In this document: positions 6,276-6,776 of the stretch, one piece after another
How the letters are laid out: each line of letters starts with the position of its first letter
How positions within the stretch are numbered: the first letter of the stretch is position 1
Assembly: GCA_030152275.1 (NCBI GenBank)
Contig: JASLHF010000033.1
Span: 1 to 6,776 of the forward strand
Length of the DNA stretch: 6,776 nucleotides
Reading direction: 5' to 3'
DNA from: Acinetobacter sp.
GTDB lineage: Bacteria; Pseudomonadota; Gammaproteobacteria; Pseudomonadales; Moraxellaceae
Notes under the pieces: model-generated
What the model was told of the DNA's origin: nothing
Seen by the model: only the letters and a program-made list of their open reading frames with translations
Database searches by the model: none
Made by a program: the position numbers and the translations under genes

Positions 6276-6776
6276 ACAGCGCACAGCGCTGCATGAAATC
6301 GCCGCGCAGGTTGACCGGCTGGCGCTGTCCGCACTGCAGGACGAAGTCAGCCTTGAGCTGAAGCCGGGGCTGGTCTGCCCCTCCAGTCGAGGCAGCCATC
6401 AGGACATGGATTATGCGCTTTTTTTGACCAGCATTGACGCCATGCAGGGCTACTATGCGGAACTGTTTGCGCTGGGCTTTCAGCAGCGGCCCTTTCAGCA
6501 GCTGCAGCAGGCCGGCTTGCACTGCGAACAGCGCATGATGCAGGCAACCCGCCAGGTCAATACGCATAAAGGCGCAATCTTTAATCTCGGTTTTGCCAGC
6601 GCCGGACTGGGCCAGTGTGTGCGGCAGGGTTTAACCATCAATGCTGCCAATATCTGCGGACAAATTATGACGCAGTGGCAGCTAGACCTGCTGAATAAAC
6701 TGGACAGAAACCCAATGAGCCACGGCCAGCAAATGAAGCAAAAATACGGCATTTCCGGCGCGATTGAACAAGTCGC
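6241..6776 (+). CDS. mdcB: Triphosphoribosyl-dephospho-CoA synthase MdcB (partial, cut by right edge)
   Basis: MdcB (CitG family) joins dephospho-CoA and ATP, releasing adenine, to give 2'-(5''-triphosphoribosyl)-3'-dephospho-CoA, the substrate of MdcG. The window holds 178 codons plus two bases; the family is usually close to 290 residues, so about 60% is present. Family blocks are KPGLVCPSSRGSHQDMDYAL (41-60), containing the conserved S-H-x-D-M, NTHKGAIFNLG (107-117), and SHGQQMKQKYGISGA near 159-173. The residues before NTHKG read ATRQV where I expect ATGGV in CitG/MdcB relatives. Start 6241 follows GGAGGG by seven bases. Short CAG-rich stretches encode the glutamine clusters FQQRPFQQLQQ (80-90). 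In Acinetobacter mdcH would follow. Confidence 0.93.
   Translation, partial: MHYTTAAFAQPEQRTALHEIAAQVDRLALSALQDEVSLELKPGLVCPSSRGSHQDMDYALFLTSIDAMQGYYAELFALGFQQRPFQQLQQAGLHCEQRMMQATRQVNTHKGAIFNLGFASAGLGQCVRQGLTINAANICGQIMTQWQLDLLNKLDRNPMSHGQQMKQKYGISGAIEQV

Noticed and set aside
6480..6510. CAG/CTG-rich stretch in mdcB resembling a triplet repeat
   Set aside because: The units are interrupted and in frame, encoding a glutamine-rich segment; similar clusters occur in mdcG, so it looks like normal composition.

Overview
This window carries most of a biotin-independent malonate decarboxylase (mdc) locus. Left to right, a GntR/FadR-type repressor gene (mdcY, minus strand, cut by the left edge) is divergently transcribed from a tightly packed plus-strand operon. 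The operon reads mdcL and mdcM (two-part malonate uptake system), mdcA, mdcC, mdcD and mdcE (alpha, acyl-carrier delta, beta and gamma subunits of the enzyme), then mdcG and mdcB (prosthetic-group attachment and synthesis; mdcB is cut by the right edge). All eight operon genes read cleanly, with no frameshift or insertion element.

The gene order L-M-A-C-D-E-G-B with a GntR-type regulator matches the mdcLMACDEGBH/mdcY arrangement known from Acinetobacter calcoaceticus. Pseudomonas and Klebsiella mdc clusters are organised differently and use a LysR-type MdcR. I therefore infer a gammaproteobacterium of the Acinetobacter/Moraxellaceae type. A hand count over ten sampled 60-base rows of coding sequence gives roughly 54% G+C, higher than usual for Acinetobacter, so a GC-richer relative or a transferred locus remains possible.

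Bases 1-635 hold mdcY. Bases 636-768 are a very AT-rich divergent control region, about 21% G+C over 641-720. It contains one near-perfect palindrome (TTTGTATACAAT) and two degenerate copies spaced 21 and 22 bp apart, running into a good sigma70-type promoter for mdcL. Bases 769-1982 hold the transporter, 1998-5585 the four enzyme subunits and 5598-6776 the cofactor genes. Gaps inside the operon are 4 to 44 bases, with overlaps of 11 (mdcD/mdcE) and 35 bases (mdcG/mdcB). I see no internal terminator.

How the genes work together: MdcLM brings malonate in. MdcB makes 2'-(5''-triphosphoribosyl)-3'-dephospho-CoA and MdcG attaches the phosphoribosyl-dephospho-CoA group to a serine of MdcC. MdcA exchanges the acetyl group on the carrier for malonyl, and MdcD/MdcE decarboxylate malonyl-S-ACP back to acetyl-S-ACP. 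The malonyl transferase mdcH, needed to charge the carrier initially, is expected just beyond the right edge. MdcY presumably represses the operon, and probably itself, until malonate is present. The system itself is known; the least-described features are the helically phased operator array and two unusual residue patterns in MdcY and MdcB.
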